DNA from: Euryarchaeota archaeon UBA136
GTDB lineage: Archaea; Thermoplasmatota; Poseidoniia; MGIII; CG-Epi1
Reading direction: 5' to 3'
DNA length: 36,478 nucleotides
Assembly (NCBI GenBank): GCA_002506485.1
Contig: DAXQ01000023.1
Location: forward strand, 1-36,478
Part shown: in pieces, positions 8,473 to 15,054 of the stretch
How the letters are laid out: each line of letters starts with the position of its first letter
Position numbering within the stretch: position 1 is the first letter of the stretch
Made by a program: the position numbers and the translations under genes
Notes under the pieces: generated by a model
What the model was told of the DNA's origin: nothing
The model's database searches: none
What the model saw: the letters and a program-made list of their open reading frames with translations, nothing else

Positions 8473-9645
8473 GTGGAAGTAGTTGATGTGGCTGTTATAG
8501 GTGGAGGCCCTGCTGGCGCTTCTGCGGCTAGAGAGGCTGCACAGCGCGGTCTTTCGGTCCTTTTGTTTGACCATGCCCATCCTAGACGTAAAGCCTGTGG
8601 TGGTGGCCTTCCGGTAAAGGGCATAGAGTGGATGGATGCCCCAGAAAGCTCAATAGAATGTGAGATGACCTCCATTTCGTTCACATTCAAGAGCACCAAG
8701 CTGAAGATACCGGTCAATAAAGGAAAAATGGTTCGCAGAGACGATTGGGACTTTTATCTGTATAATAGGGCTAAAGAAGCAGGAGCTGGCCATATAGTTG
8801 AGAGGGTCACTTCACTTGAATTAGAGAAAGGGTTCTGGAAAATTAATGGAAAGCATACTGCCAAGTATGTGATTGGTGCAGATGGAGTTAACGGTTTTAC
8901 TCGTCGCCAGCTCATGGATCGAATTCCTAGGGAACACCTTTTTGCAGCTGGTGGCTATTATTTAGGAATAAAACCAACGGAGAATGAGGTCGAATTCATA
9001 CTCGGGGCGCTTCCCGGTAAAGAAGGATACTTGTGGGTCTTTCCCAAAAATGATCATTACAATATAGGATATTGTTTCAATGCAGGTACACCGGGCATGA
9101 AGGAAGCTTTGCACAAACTGATGGAAGAGAGGTGGCCTGGCGAATTGGTGGATAGAAAGTGGAAATTGTCTGAAACTGGGAAAACCGTTGATTGCAAACA
9201 GTTTGGTTCTGCGATTCCCTCTTATAACGATTCAGAACTATTTGATGAGCCCGTATCTGGTGAAAATTGGGTCCTCTGTGGTGACGCGGCAGGACATGTT
9301 AATCCTATTCATGGTGAAGGACTTAATCATGCCGTATTGGGCGGACGTCTGGCAGCTAAGGCCGTATCGAAGGGCGACCCAACATTATTTGAAAAATACT
9401 GGCGATCACATTACAGTCGTGACATGTACCGTGCAGCAAACACTAAGCACAGGGTATATGGTTCAAAATTCATGAGAATTGGATTTGCATTAGGTAAAAC
9501 GCCAGCCATGTTTGGAATGTTAGCTGGCCTTACTAGGGGAGATTATGAAGGAAAAGCCACAAGAAATTTCTGGTTCAAACTTCCTCTTGCTATTTTGCAG
9601 GCTACTTTTGGAATGAAACATAAGGAACTAAAGGGCTTAAGTTAG
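8473..9645 (+). CDS. Geranylgeranyl reductase family FAD-dependent oxidoreductase
   Basis: A 390-residue flavoprotein of the ChlP/digeranylgeranylglycerophospholipid reductase family. Residues 7-20 (AVIGGGPAGASAAR) form the dinucleotide-binding GxGxxG fold. KACGGGLPVKG is the family's cysteine-containing segment, and WVLCGDAAGHVNPIHGEGLNHA is the second FAD motif. In archaea such enzymes saturate the isoprenoid chains of ether lipids at the membrane, and the GGGP synthase at 17931 and mevalonate genes at 32.6-36.5 kb support that role. The start is GTG 8473. Paralogues in this family can act on other isoprenoids or quinones, so the exact substrate is not certain. Confidence 0.85.
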   Translation: MEVVDVAVIGGGPAGASAAREAAQRGLSVLLFDHAHPRRKACGGGLPVKGIEWMDAPESSIECEMTSISFTFKSTKLKIPVNKGKMVRRDDWDFYLYNRAKEAGAGHIVERVTSLELEKGFWKINGKHTAKYVIGADGVNGFTRRQLMDRIPREHLFAAGGYYLGIKPTENEVEFILGALPGKEGYLWVFPKNDHYNIGYCFNAGTPGMKEALHKLMEERWPGELVDRKWKLSETGKTVDCKQFGSAIPSYNDSELFDEPVSGENWVLCGDAAGHVNPIHGEGLNHAVLGGRLAAKAVSKGDPTLFEKYWRSHYSRDMYRAANTKHRVYGSKFMRIGFALGKTPAMFGMLAGLTRGDYEGKATRNFWFKLPLAILQATFGMKHKELKGLS

Positions 9646-9662
9646 ATATCTTCTTGGATTAG

Positions 9663-9672
9663 CTTTATTAAA
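9663..9672 (+). promoter_or_regulatory. TATA element for the rpl44e-rps27e-aif2a-nop10 operon
   Basis: CTTTATTAAA lies about 43 nt before the ATG at 9711 and predicts a leader of about 18 nt. A GAGG at 9696-9699 could serve as ribosome-binding site. Confidence 0.45.
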
Positions 9673-9710
9673 CCCGTTGGGTCGGACGATTTCCCGAGGA
9701 TGACTATATC

Positions 9711-9989
9711 ATGAAGGTACCCCGAAGAATCAAGATGTACAGTCCATACGCAAAAAAGCACACAGTTCATGAGGTTGAGGTTGTAAAGAAGAAGCGCGCC
9801 TCAGAATTGTCTCGTGGTCAAAGACTTTTTAGGAGGGTTACATCAGGTTATGGAGGTTTTCCAAGACCTAAGCCTGAAGGTCGTGAAAAACCTACTAAAA
9901 GAGTTTACGTAAGGTATCGCTGTACTGAGACCGGAAAAGCCCATCATCGGAGGAATATAAGGGCCAAGAAATTCGAATTAACGGAGTAG
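9711..9989 (+). CDS. rpl44e: 50S ribosomal protein L44e (eL42), lacking the zinc-binding cysteines
   Basis: A 92-residue protein of normal length whose body is clearly eL42: VKKKRASELSRGQRLFRR, then TSGYGGFPRPKPEG, then a C-terminal KKFELTE. eL42 sits at the E site of the large subunit. The family is normally a zinc protein with CxxC near residue 11 (CPFC/CPYC) and a second CxxC near residue 71 (CTEC). Here the first pair reads S11-P-Y-A14 and the second C71-T-E-T74, so three of four ligands are gone. The fold-defining remainder is intact, so this looks like a working zinc-free form, not a pseudogene. It is the first gene of a tightly packed operon with rps27e two bases downstream. Confidence 0.93.
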   Translation: MKVPRRIKMYSPYAKKHTVHEVEVVKKKRASELSRGQRLFRRVTSGYGGFPRPKPEGREKPTKRVYVRYRCTETGKAHHRRNIRAKKFELTE

Positions 9990-9991
9990 AT

Positions 9992-10168
9992 ATGCCAAGT
10001 TCAGATAGTAAATTCTTGAAGGTAAAAAGTCCAGATAGTGATTATACAGTAGTTATTTTTGATAAATGCTCCACGATTGTTAAGGACCCCGCCACCGGTT
10101 CCACAATCGCCATACCAACTGGCGGTAAAGCTAGGATTCTGGGAGAGATTCTGGAGGAGCTTGAGTGA
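9992..10168 (+). CDS. rps27e: 30S ribosomal protein S27e (eS27), lacking all zinc-binding cysteines
   Basis: This 58-residue gene runs ATG 9992 to TGA 10168. SKFLKVKSPDSDYTVVIFD and TIAIPTGGKARILGEILEE identify eS27, which usually reads FLKVKCPDCGNEQVVFS near the N-terminus and ends with a PTGGKA block. Both zinc knuckles are lost: the first CxxC is S13-P-D-S16, and the second is D32-P-A-T35. The only cysteine, C26, is not at a ligand position. The protein is otherwise complete, with conserved position (rpl44e-rps27e-aif2a) typical of Euryarchaeota. Its stop overlaps the GTG start of aif2a. Confidence 0.9.
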   Translation: MPSSDSKFLKVKSPDSDYTVVIFDKCSTIVKDPATGSTIAIPTGGKARILGEILEELE

Positions 10169-10938
10169 GTCCTTCGGATGCTCCCGAAGAAGGCGAATAC
10201 ATAATTGGACGTGTTGTTGAAGTAAAAGATTTTGGCGCCAATATAGACCTCCTTGAATTCCCTGAACACCGAGCTTTCGTACACATATCAGAAGTTGCTT
10301 CAGGCTGGGTCAAATATATCCGGGATTTTATTCGTGAAGGCCAGATGGTCGTGGCTAGGGTCACTAAGGTGAAGAAAGGTAGCAACATAGTGGACGCATC
10401 TGTACGGCAAGTCTCAGGACATAGAAAACAGGAAAGAATCCGTGCTTGGAAGAACGAGCAAAAAGCATCGAAACTTCTGGAATTGGTTTCTAAGAAATCC
10501 AAGATCAAAATTACGGATCTTGAAAGTGAGATACGAGATAGTATGCGGGATACTTATGGTAGTTTGTATCTAGCTTTTGAAGCTGTAGTGATGGACACAG
10601 TTTCTTTCAAGAAGGAATGGAAGGGTAAATGGCTCTCTGATTTTATTGACGTCGCAATAGATAATGTAACTCCACCCCATGTCATGATTGGGGGTATGTT
10701 GGATCTGGTCTCATATGATGTAAAAGGTGCTGAAAAGATAAGAAAGGCCCTGATGAAACCAAAGGCAGTTAATGATGACACGACACTGAAGATAAGCTCG
10801 AATGGTTCACCTTCATATCGGATTTCTATAAAAGCTCCTAATTACAAACAAGCCGAGGATGAACTTAAAAAAGCAGTTGATCTGGTTCTGAGTACATTTA
10901 AGTCTGAAGGTGGAACCGGTTCTTTTGAGAGGTCATGA
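10165..10938 (+). CDS. aif2a: Translation initiation factor aIF2 subunit alpha
   Basis: The alpha subunit of archaeal initiation factor 2, which with beta and gamma delivers Met-tRNAi to the ribosome. It is 257 residues, the usual length. Residues about 10-85 form an S1 RNA-binding domain (IIGRVVEVKDFGANIDLLEF, AFVHISEVASGWVKYIRDFI, VVARVTKVKKGSNIVDASVR). A helical middle (RAWKNEQKASKLLELVSKK) and an alpha/beta C-terminal domain (PSYRISIKAPNYKQAEDELK) follow. GTG at 10165 overlaps the rps27e stop. The stop overlaps the nop10 ATG (TGATG), a classic archaeal arrangement. Confidence 0.96.
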   Translation: MSPSDAPEEGEYIIGRVVEVKDFGANIDLLEFPEHRAFVHISEVASGWVKYIRDFIREGQMVVARVTKVKKGSNIVDASVRQVSGHRKQERIRAWKNEQKASKLLELVSKKSKIKITDLESEIRDSMRDTYGSLYLAFEAVVMDTVSFKKEWKGKWLSDFIDVAIDNVTPPHVMIGGMLDLVSYDVKGAEKIRKALMKPKAVNDDTTLKISSNGSPSYRISIKAPNYKQAEDELKKAVDLVLSTFKSEGGTGSFERS

Positions 10939-11093
10939 TGCGGACTTTAATTTATCAATGTGGTTTATGTGAGGTGTACACGATGTCTAGACATTGCCCT
11001 CAATGTTCTAAAAACACTTCTAATCCACTACCTCCTCGCTTTTCTCCACAGGATAAATATGGAAAGTACCGTCGAATGCTGGGGGGGAAGTAA
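10938..11093 (+). CDS. nop10: H/ACA RNA-protein complex component Nop10
   Basis: A 51-residue gene, ATG 10938 to TAA 11093. It matches archaeal Nop10, which binds Cbf5 in H/ACA ribonucleoproteins that make pseudouridine in rRNA. It has an N-terminal zinc ribbon with all four ligands (C8, C11, C20, C23 in CGLC and CPQC) and the invariant NPLPPRFSPQDKYGKYRRML tail. In contrast to eL42 and eS27 in the same operon, its zinc site is kept. Start and stop overlap both neighbours by one base (TGATG and TAATG), which implies coupled translation. Confidence 0.95.
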   Translation: MRTLIYQCGLCEVYTMSRHCPQCSKNTSNPLPPRFSPQDKYGKYRRMLGGK

Positions 11094-11851
11094 TGGGCTT
11101 TACAGAAATAGTTAAAACAGAAGAAGTTCAGTTGGAGAATGCAATCCTTCTAGAGGGACTTCCAGGTGTTGGCAATGTTGGGAAACTGGCAGCTACACAT
11201 CTTATTGAGGAATTAAATGCCAAAAAGTGTATAGAGATATATTCTTCATATTTTCCACCTCAGGTATTAATTGATGACGACGGAATCGTCAAGTTAGTTA
11301 ACAATGAGTTGTATTACTACCATGGAAAAGGCAAGGCAAGAGATCTACTTTTCCTAGTTGGTGAATACCAGGGGATGGATTCTTCAGGTCAATATGATTT
11401 ATGTACTAAACTCATCGAATTAGTAAAACAGATGGGAGTTACTACAATTTACACATTGGGCGGGTATGGCCTTGGTAAACTAGTTCCAGATCCTCGAGTT
11501 CTTGGCGCAGCAACTTCCGATGAGATTGTAAAGTTGTTCAAAGGTGCTGGAGTGGAGTTTATTGATGGTGAACCAGGGGCTGGAATTGTTGGTGCCTCAG
11601 GTCTACTTCTCGGTTTAGGTAAGCTTCAGGGCATTCATGGTGGTTGTTTGATGGGAGAAACTAGTGGTTACATGGTCGATCCCAAATCAGCTAGTGCGGT
11701 TTTGAAATCACTCCAAAAGTTGTTGAACCTAAAAATCGACCTGTCGGAACTTGAAGAACGAGCTAAGCAGGTTGATTCAATAACCAGTCAGCTTAAGGAA
11801 ATGGATACAGGCGAATCAGAAGACCGATCCGATGTTAACTACATAGGGTAA
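11093..11851 (+). CDS. Proteasome assembly chaperone family protein (PAC2/PbaB-like)
   Basis: A 252-residue PAC2-family protein. The N-terminal ILLEGLPGVGNVGKLAATHL, central YTLGGYGLGKL and IVGASGLLLGLGKLQGIHGG are typical of archaeal homologues. Archaeal members act as or resemble chaperones for 20S proteasome assembly. The last 40 residues are charged and probably helical (ELEERAKQVDSITSQLKEMD). The ATG overlaps the nop10 TAA (TAATG). Linkage to rpl44e-rps27e-aif2a-nop10 is common in archaea and supports orthology. The stop abuts the stop of the convergent gene at 11852. The exact client is not proved by sequence. Confidence 0.88.
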   Translation: MGFTEIVKTEEVQLENAILLEGLPGVGNVGKLAATHLIEELNAKKCIEIYSSYFPPQVLIDDDGIVKLVNNELYYYHGKGKARDLLFLVGEYQGMDSSGQYDLCTKLIELVKQMGVTTIYTLGGYGLGKLVPDPRVLGAATSDEIVKLFKGAGVEFIDGEPGAGIVGASGLLLGLGKLQGIHGGCLMGETSGYMVDPKSASAVLKSLQKLLNLKIDLSELEERAKQVDSITSQLKEMDTGESEDRSDVNYIG

Positions 11852-13747
11852 TCAAACTGAATTCCGACTCTGTAGATTAAATAACACCAGCCCGTCTTTA
11901 GCATCGACGCCTGCTAATTCCTGATGCTCATATCCTAAATTCTCAGAACCACCTCTCCGATTAAAGAAATAGGCATAACTGCCTGCGGCATCAACGTCAA
12001 TATTATCCGAATAATCATTGGGATTTAAGTTTCCTTGACTTAGGTCTGATACAATGTTAATTAAGTTCAGGCTTCCGAAGTTCACAATGGATGTTGGAGA
12101 AGCCAGACTCTGTTTGGAAACCAGATTCTGTCCTAATAGAAGCGTTACTTCTGAATAGTCAACATTCTTGCTCTGATCATTGACAGACCAGTCGGAAACC
12201 TCATCAAAGTCAGTCATAACTTCCTCTGCTGAGCACACGGTCAGGGGTTCGGGAATATCATCCATTGTCATTATAGGGTTGTCAATAGAATTCACATTTC
12301 CAGATATATCGGTCCGATTGTAAGCCATAATCCATCCATCGATGTTTTCAGCCTGTTCATTGCTATGGGCCATCGTAAAGTTCCATTTCCCTCCATTTCT
12401 AGCGGTGTAATTCGCTTCCACGATGAATGCAGGCCTATTCTTTGCGCTTTGATCCCTCAGGTAACTGTCAAACTCTGAGATATCTTCCTTACCTTTCTGA
12501 ATTCCAGTTTGTAATGTGAAATTTGAGTCTATTCCACACTCATATCCCAAACTTCCATTTCCAATTGCCGGCGCTCCATTTTCCCAGTTCTCGAATTCTC
12601 CTGTTTTTTGAGTTGAGTCAGTCTTGTATGCTGTTGTTGGAACATCGGTGTAACCTTCATTGATCTGTTTTGTTGTTCCCTTATATTCCATGCTTATAGA
12701 ATATAATTTCCCACCAGGAGAACTAGCATCAGAGTATAGGCTCATCTCGAATTTTAGAGGAAGACTACTTATTTCCGACATATAAAAATGAAACGAGTAT
12801 TGATACTGATACTGATATCCTAGAATCGAGTCTGATATATATGAGGTTTCTATTTCGAGCAGAGCAGTCTGTTCCCCATCTATTTTCCCACCATTTTCCA
12901 CTTTCCAGTTGAATTCTATTCCACCTTCATTAACTGTTCCAGTATCTCCTTCTCTAAGTGTTTTACCGATATACGCGTTTCCATGGGGTAGCAATCCGGT
13001 ACTACTATCACGCGGTACCCAGTCAGTTGCGCTTTGCCAATACCACCTCTCCCCAGTAAATGTATCTGAGTAAGAAGCATTTGATTCAATTTCGGACCTT
13101 ATGATTTCTAAGGATGCAATGTCTACGAATTGGTGCTGAAAACTCACTATTTGGCCATTTCTGAGTTCAGCCGGATTCTCTCCTTCCTCAGTGATAGTAC
13201 CATCAATTTTATCCAGTCTTTGTTCCAAATATTTCTTGAATACACTACGCATATTGCCGTAACCATCCATAGCTTGTGTACTAGGTGCTTTGATACCTGC
13301 CTCTAGTTCACCTGTGAATGAGATGTCGAGATCATTTATAACTACATCATTATCAATAAAACCTATAGGTAGAGGAACATCAACCGTACTCTCAAAATTT
13401 ATGGTGCCTTCTATGCCGTAGACAGCCATTTCCTCATATTTTTCATAGGGAACACTTATCTCAATTTTTTGTTCATTTAATAGCAAGACTAGTACTCCAG
13501 TCAAGAGAAGAATAGTAACCGTACCAACAAGTCCTACAGTTCTAATGCTGACACCATCCTCTTTCTCGAGTAGAGGCAACCAATTATCTTCTTCTGGTTC
13601 GTTCAAGGCTTTTTCAATCTCTTCATCGCTTTTGCCGGTATCTGGTGAAGGGGATGACAGATCTAGCGTGTCGTCACCTTCTGTTTCTTCGCCATCTAAG
13701 TCCTTGACAGATTTGCCGGTTTTCCAGAGCTCTTTATCTGCGCCCAC
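11852..13747 (-). CDS. Hypothetical single-pass membrane protein with large extracytoplasmic domain
   Basis: A 631-residue protein I do not recognise. Residues 1-68 are acidic, hydrophilic and probably disordered. Residues 70-90 form one strong membrane segment (VGLVGTVTILLLTGVLVLLL). The remaining 540 residues are rich in Tyr, Asn, Ser and Thr with beta-type alternation, and should lie outside the membrane (N-in topology). There is no C-terminal sorting signal. GTG 13747 sits about 25 nt from a TATA-like element, consistent with a leaderless mRNA. It lies 56 bp after two small membrane genes on the same strand and may work with them. The stop codon touches that of the PAC2 gene. Confidence 0.65.
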   Translation of the reverse strand: MGADKELWKTGKSVKDLDGEETEGDDTLDLSSPSPDTGKSDEEIEKALNEPEEDNWLPLLEKEDGVSIRTVGLVGTVTILLLTGVLVLLLNEQKIEISVPYEKYEEMAVYGIEGTINFESTVDVPLPIGFIDNDVVINDLDISFTGELEAGIKAPSTQAMDGYGNMRSVFKKYLEQRLDKIDGTITEEGENPAELRNGQIVSFQHQFVDIASLEIIRSEIESNASYSDTFTGERWYWQSATDWVPRDSSTGLLPHGNAYIGKTLREGDTGTVNEGGIEFNWKVENGGKIDGEQTALLEIETSYISDSILGYQYQYQYSFHFYMSEISSLPLKFEMSLYSDASSPGGKLYSISMEYKGTTKQINEGYTDVPTTAYKTDSTQKTGEFENWENGAPAIGNGSLGYECGIDSNFTLQTGIQKGKEDISEFDSYLRDQSAKNRPAFIVEANYTARNGGKWNFTMAHSNEQAENIDGWIMAYNRTDISGNVNSIDNPIMTMDDIPEPLTVCSAEEVMTDFDEVSDWSVNDQSKNVDYSEVTLLLGQNLVSKQSLASPTSIVNFGSLNLINIVSDLSQGNLNPNDYSDNIDVDAAGSYAYFFNRRGGSENLGYEHQELAGVDAKDGLVLFNLQSRNSV

Positions 13748-13767
13748 AATTCTTACGAATAGTTATT

Positions 13768-13776
13768 CTATTTTAG
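13768..13776 (-). promoter_or_regulatory. TATA-like element for the 631-aa membrane protein
   Basis: CTAAAATAG on the minus strand is centred 25 nt before the GTG at 13747, predicting a leaderless transcript separate from the upstream gene pair. Confidence 0.4.
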
Positions 13777-13803
13777 GGTAGTGCTAAGCTCAGGGTTCCA
13801 CGA

Positions 13804-14073
13804 CTAGGACTTTATTATCGCCACGAGGAAGGCTATAATTCCGAGCATTCCACCAACCATTCCACCGACGAAAGCTAGCATACTGTTCCAGAATGCAACA
13901 TCACTAGTGTCCATCACGACAAGATAATAGGCTAATCCTACACCTAATACTAGAAATGAAACTCCTACGTTTCGGGTTTTACTGCTTCCATAGTAAGCAA
14001 TTAGCAACCCCATTCCTAGCATTGCAAGCATAACACCAACAAGTCCCATTGAGATTACGATATCAACATCCAT
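13804..14073 (-). CDS. Small three-helix membrane protein, paralogue of the upstream gene
   Basis: An 89-residue, nearly wholly hydrophobic protein with three predicted membrane helices (about residues 5-27, 37-55 and 63-86). The segment IAYYGSSKTRNVGVSFLVLG aligns with TSYFGAGKSQKIGFALLFFG of the upstream 153-aa protein, so the two are paralogues. They are translationally coupled (TAATG overlap). The acidic C-terminal tail of the larger copy is absent. I do not recognise the family; a structural or accessory role in a membrane complex is possible but unsupported. Confidence 0.6.
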   Translation of the reverse strand: MDVDIVISMGLVGVMLAMLGMGLLIAYYGSSKTRNVGVSFLVLGVGLAYYLVVMDTSDVAFWNSMLAFVGGMVGGMLGIIAFLVAIIKS

Positions 14074-14525
14074 TATTCTTCCTCCTCTGTATTATCATTT
14101 TCATCAGTTTGGTTTAATTCTTCTTCAAGTTTTTTCAATTCTTCATCCAAATCCAAATCTTCAAGATCTTCCAAATCAAGATCCTCTAAGTCATCTACAG
14201 TATCCACTTTCATTAACACGAATAGAATAATGAACATTCCTGCAATCGCCCCTCCAAGGGCTGCTATACCGGATGTCAAAGCTTCGTTGAATTCATCTTC
14301 TTCAAATGTATCATCAGGTATTGCATCTACTCCACCAAATGTCATAAGGTAGACTAGTGCTAAAATCACTATTCCAAAAAATAATAAAGCGAATCCTATT
14401 TTTTGGGATTTCCCAGCTCCGAAATACGATGTAAACATTCCAGTAGCAAGTAATGCGACACCAATACCTACGATTAGCATAGGTACAAAGAAATTCATTA
14501 CATCATAATTTGATACCATGTCCAT
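14073..14525 (-). CDS. Small membrane protein with acidic C-terminal tail
   Basis: Begins at ATG 14525 (150 aa); an in-frame GTG at 14534 would add three residues. The ATG is preferred because a TATA box centred at 14551 predicts transcription from about 14526, giving a leaderless mRNA. Three membrane helices are predicted: about residues 10-33, 42-62, and one after a short acidic loop (IAALGGAIAGMFIILFVLM). The last 45 residues are almost all Asp, Glu, Leu and Lys (DLEDLDLEDLEDLDLDEEL), a strongly acidic helical tail facing the cytoplasm or a partner. First gene of a probable unit with the 89-aa paralogue. Family unknown. Confidence 0.6.
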   Translation of the reverse strand: MDMVSNYDVMNFFVPMLIVGIGVALLATGMFTSYFGAGKSQKIGFALLFFGIVILALVYLMTFGGVDAIPDDTFEEDEFNEALTSGIAALGGAIAGMFIILFVLMKVDTVDDLEDLDLEDLEDLDLDEELKKLEEELNQTDENDNTEEEE

Positions 14526-14546
14526 GGTAGGCACTTAATATAGTAC

Positions 14547-14554
14547 GTTATAAG
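14547..14554 (-). promoter_or_regulatory. TATA box for the small membrane-protein pair
   Basis: CTTATAAC on the minus strand lies about 25 nt before ATG 14525. The divergent promoter for the 76-aa gene is about 50 bp away. Confidence 0.5.
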
Positions 14555-14600
14555 TTTAACTCTAAGGTTACTTAGATTTTGTCGTCGATAGGCCGGTTAA

Positions 14601-14635
14601 GTATATATACCGTCTACTTCCTGTAATTGATGGTG
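14601..14635 (+). promoter_or_regulatory. Strong TATA box and GGTG ribosome-binding site of the 76-aa protein gene
   Basis: GTATATATAC at 14601-14610 is a near-ideal archaeal TATA box and predicts a start near 14630. GGTG at 14632-14635 lies five bases before the ATG (GGTGAAACAATG). The surface-protein gene at 2747 has a similar GGTGAAACG context. The combination suggests high expression. Confidence 0.6.
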
Positions 14636-14640
14636 AAACA

Positions 14641-14871
14641 ATGGCTGAAGTCGTATCTAATACAGGAGTAAACAAGGATGCCGGGTATCTATACTACCTA
14701 GGCAAGGATGGTAACGTATGGCGTACCAAGATGGCACGTGGCGGAAAGAAGACCGGTGGGGGGCCTGAAATGGTGGCTACCGCAGGCGTCACTCGTGCAG
14801 ATGGTTTCCTATACTACATTGACAAAGGTGGAAATGTGGCTAGGTCTCCAATGGCTCGTGGACGTAGGTAA
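14641..14871 (+). CDS. Small basic protein with two tandem repeats (LYY-KxGNV-R-MARG)
   Basis: A 76-residue basic protein made of two copies of one motif. Copy one, about residues 15-34, reads GYLYYLGKDGNVWRTKMARG; copy two, about residues 55-74, reads GFLYYIDKGGNVARSPMARG. Each is preceded by a GV(N/T)(K/R)xDG-like lead-in and a lysine/glycine or arginine tail follows. The motif looks like a short beta-hairpin with a basic loop. A near-perfect TATA box, a GGTG site and a hairpin plus U-tract just after the gene point to a highly expressed single-gene transcript. I cannot name the family. A nucleic-acid-binding or ribosome-associated role is a guess from charge and size only. Confidence 0.75.
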   Translation: MAEVVSNTGVNKDAGYLYYLGKDGNVWRTKMARGGKKTGGGPEMVATAGVTRADGFLYYIDKGGNVARSPMARGRR

Positions 14872-14897
14872 GATCCTCTAATCTCCACGATCATTTA

Positions 14898-14930
14898 GCC
14901 CAGGCACTTAGCTTGGGCCTTCTTCTTTTT
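14898..14930 (+). terminator. Hairpin plus U-rich tract after the 76-aa gene
   Basis: GCCCAGGC (14898-14905) and GCTTGGGC (14911-14918) form an eight-pair stem with one G-U pair and a five-base loop. TTCTTCTTTTT follows to 14930. Archaeal termination relies mainly on the U-tract; the stem may protect the mRNA end or aid processing before the tRNA that starts at 14934. Confidence 0.55.
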
Positions 14931-14933
14931 AGG

Positions 14934-15019
14934 GCAGAGGTCGCTTAGCCTGGTATAGCGCCGGCCTTGAAAGCCGGTGGGAATTTCCCTCGGGGGTTCA
15001 AATCCCTCCCTCTGCGCCA
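14934..15019 (+). tRNA. tRNA-Ser (anticodon UGA)
   Basis: Acceptor arms GCAGAGG (14934-14940) and CCTCTGC pair perfectly, with discriminator G at 15016 and an encoded CCA at 15017-15019. The anticodon stem CCGGC/GCCGG encloses loop CTTGAAA, giving anticodon TGA. A long variable arm (GGGAATTTCCC) is the class II serine feature. The T arm is GGGGG-TTCAAAT-CCCTC. The gene starts three bases after a U-tract and faces thrS tail to tail. Confidence 0.96.
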
Positions 15020-15054
15020 TAAGTGTCAGAGGTATTTTTTCATTTTGTTAATAT

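Noticed and set aside
9711..10168. Idea that eL42 and eS27 are decaying pseudogenes because of missing cysteines
   Set aside because: Both frames are full length, in the conserved operon, with non-zinc family residues well preserved.
14641..14871. Idea that the 76-aa two-repeat protein is a toxin or antitoxin
   Set aside because: It is a single gene with no partner and has a strong constitutive-looking promoter; nothing supports a toxin-antitoxin pair.
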